Positions 5,691-5,838 of a stretch of 5,838 bases of DNA are shown one piece after another. Below the pieces are notes generated by a model. It searched no databases, was not told the DNA's origin, and saw only the letters and a list, made by a program, of their open reading frames with translations. The stretch is taken from positions 1 through 5,838 of the forward strand of contig SVLA01000124.1 in assembly GCA_015068175.1 (NCBI GenBank). Direction: 5' to 3'. Source of the DNA: Oscillospiraceae bacterium (lineage in GTDB: Bacteria; Bacillota_A; Clostridia; Oscillospirales; Oscillospiraceae). Both the position numbers and the translations under genes were made by a program. Position 1 is the stretch's first letter, and every line of letters begins with the position of its first letter.

Positions 5691-5721
5691 GTAAACAACA
5701 ATTTATACTGCTTACAAAGGC

Positions 5722-5757
5722 AAAAGGGGCTGTCTCATTAAGAAAGTGAGGCAGCCC
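5722..5757 (-). terminator. Hairpin with T tract on the - strand (GGGCTGYCTCA stem)
   Basis: GGGCTGTCTCA (5727-5737) pairs with TGAGGCAGCCC (5747-5757) with one G-T pair and a 9-base loop. Read on the - strand, the stem is followed by CTTTTGCC. It probably ends a - strand transcript entering from the right of the window. Similar GGGCTGTCTCA hairpins occur, as far as I recall, as terminators or insertion-sequence ends in other bacteria. Confidence 0.45.
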
Positions 5758-5758
5758 T

Positions 5759-5797
5759 AAAAAAATTCAGCGCCCGGCTCTGTACAAGAGCCGGGCG
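5759..5797 (-). terminator. Probable intrinsic terminator of a - strand gene to the right of the window
   Basis: CGCCCGGCTCT (5771-5781) pairs perfectly with AGAGCCGGGCG (5787-5797) around a 5-base loop. On the - strand the stem is followed by CTGAA and then seven T (5765 down to 5759). The T tract starts 5 bases after the stem, later than usual. Together with the next hairpin it suggests a gene convergent with tmcAL beyond the window edge. Confidence 0.5.
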
Positions 5798-5838
5798 TTG
5801 GCGTAAAATTAAGGTGTGAAACAAAATCAAACGCAAGT

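Larger units (their letters stand above)
5483..5705. mobile_element. MITE-like composite palindromic element B (223 bp)
   Basis: The termini TAAATTGTTGTTTA (5483-5496) and TAAACAACAATTTA (5692-5705) are identical to those of element A, but the interior shares no obvious sequence with A. Inside are consecutive hairpins: 5511-5529, 5532-5549, 5554-5575, 5578-5611, 5615-5651, 5653-5665 and 5667-5686. No protein-coding capacity is evident. In both A and B the base outside the left end is G and outside the right end is T. The left terminus overlaps the tmcAL stop codon. Mobility is inferred from the shared termini in two places; no transposase is present in the window. Confidence 0.75.
5486..5838. 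other. Gene-free stretch filled with repeats and hairpins
   Basis: The 353 bases after tmcAL contain most of element B (to 5705), two - strand terminator-like hairpins (5722-5757 and 5759-5797), and an AT-rich end (5798-5838) in which I see no gene, ribosome binding site or RNA gene. The only long open frame here (complement of 5501-5701) runs through the repeats and has no homology I recognise. Confidence 0.8.

Noticed and set aside
5501..5701. 66-residue - strand open frame in the terminal intergenic region
   Set aside because: It lies almost wholly inside hairpin repeats of element B; its translation is repeat-derived with no domain signature.
5722..5757. End of an insertion sequence (GGGCTGTCTCA type)
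   Set aside because: Only one hairpin is visible and no transposase or partner end is in the window; a terminator reading explains it as well.

Overview
The window looks like a chromosomal segment from a GC-rich anaerobic Firmicute, most likely a gut Clostridia/Oscillospiraceae-type bacterium. That placement is an inference. It rests on the Firmicutes-type tRNA(Met) cytidine acetate ligase (TmcAL/YlbM), strong AGGAGG ribosome binding sites, a TTG start, acetate kinase, a biotin ligase without a DNA-binding domain, and GC-rich palindromic repeats of a kind I recall from gut Clostridia.

Layout. Positions 1-1175 (+) hold the end of a homocysteine S-methyltransferase-family gene followed 11 bases later by birA; the two appear co-transcribed. 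At 1196-1549 (+) a separate promoter drives a small gene for a 96-residue protein with one membrane segment, a Cys/His cluster and an acidic tail; I do not recognise its function. A bidirectional hairpin terminator at 1565-1593 separates it from pepT (peptidase T, - strand, ending at 1600). Upstream of pepT on the same strand is ackA (acetate kinase, 3025-4215, -). ackA has its own near-consensus promoter and a hairpin terminator. tmcAL (4355-5485, +) is divergent from ackA. The last 353 bases carry no gene, only repeats and hairpins.

The notable feature is a pair of small non-coding elements, 2828-2963 and 5483-5705. Both are bounded by the same perfect 14-bp inverted terminal repeat, TAAATTGTTGTTTA, but they carry unrelated cores. 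The first core is a 27-bp inverted repeat whose arms are themselves hairpins. The second is a chain of hairpins that includes two diverged inverted copies of one repeat unit. They look like MITE-type elements (non-autonomous, moved in trans) with a shared shell and exchangeable palindromic contents. One sits in the leader region of pepT. The other begins exactly at the tmcAL stop codon, supplies that stop codon, and ends with a terminator-like hairpin.

Functionally the protein genes are ordinary housekeeping: methionine/one-carbon metabolism, biotinylation, tripeptide breakdown, acetate/ATP production and tRNA modification. They do not form one pathway. The unexplained parts are the small Cys/His protein and the repeat elements.
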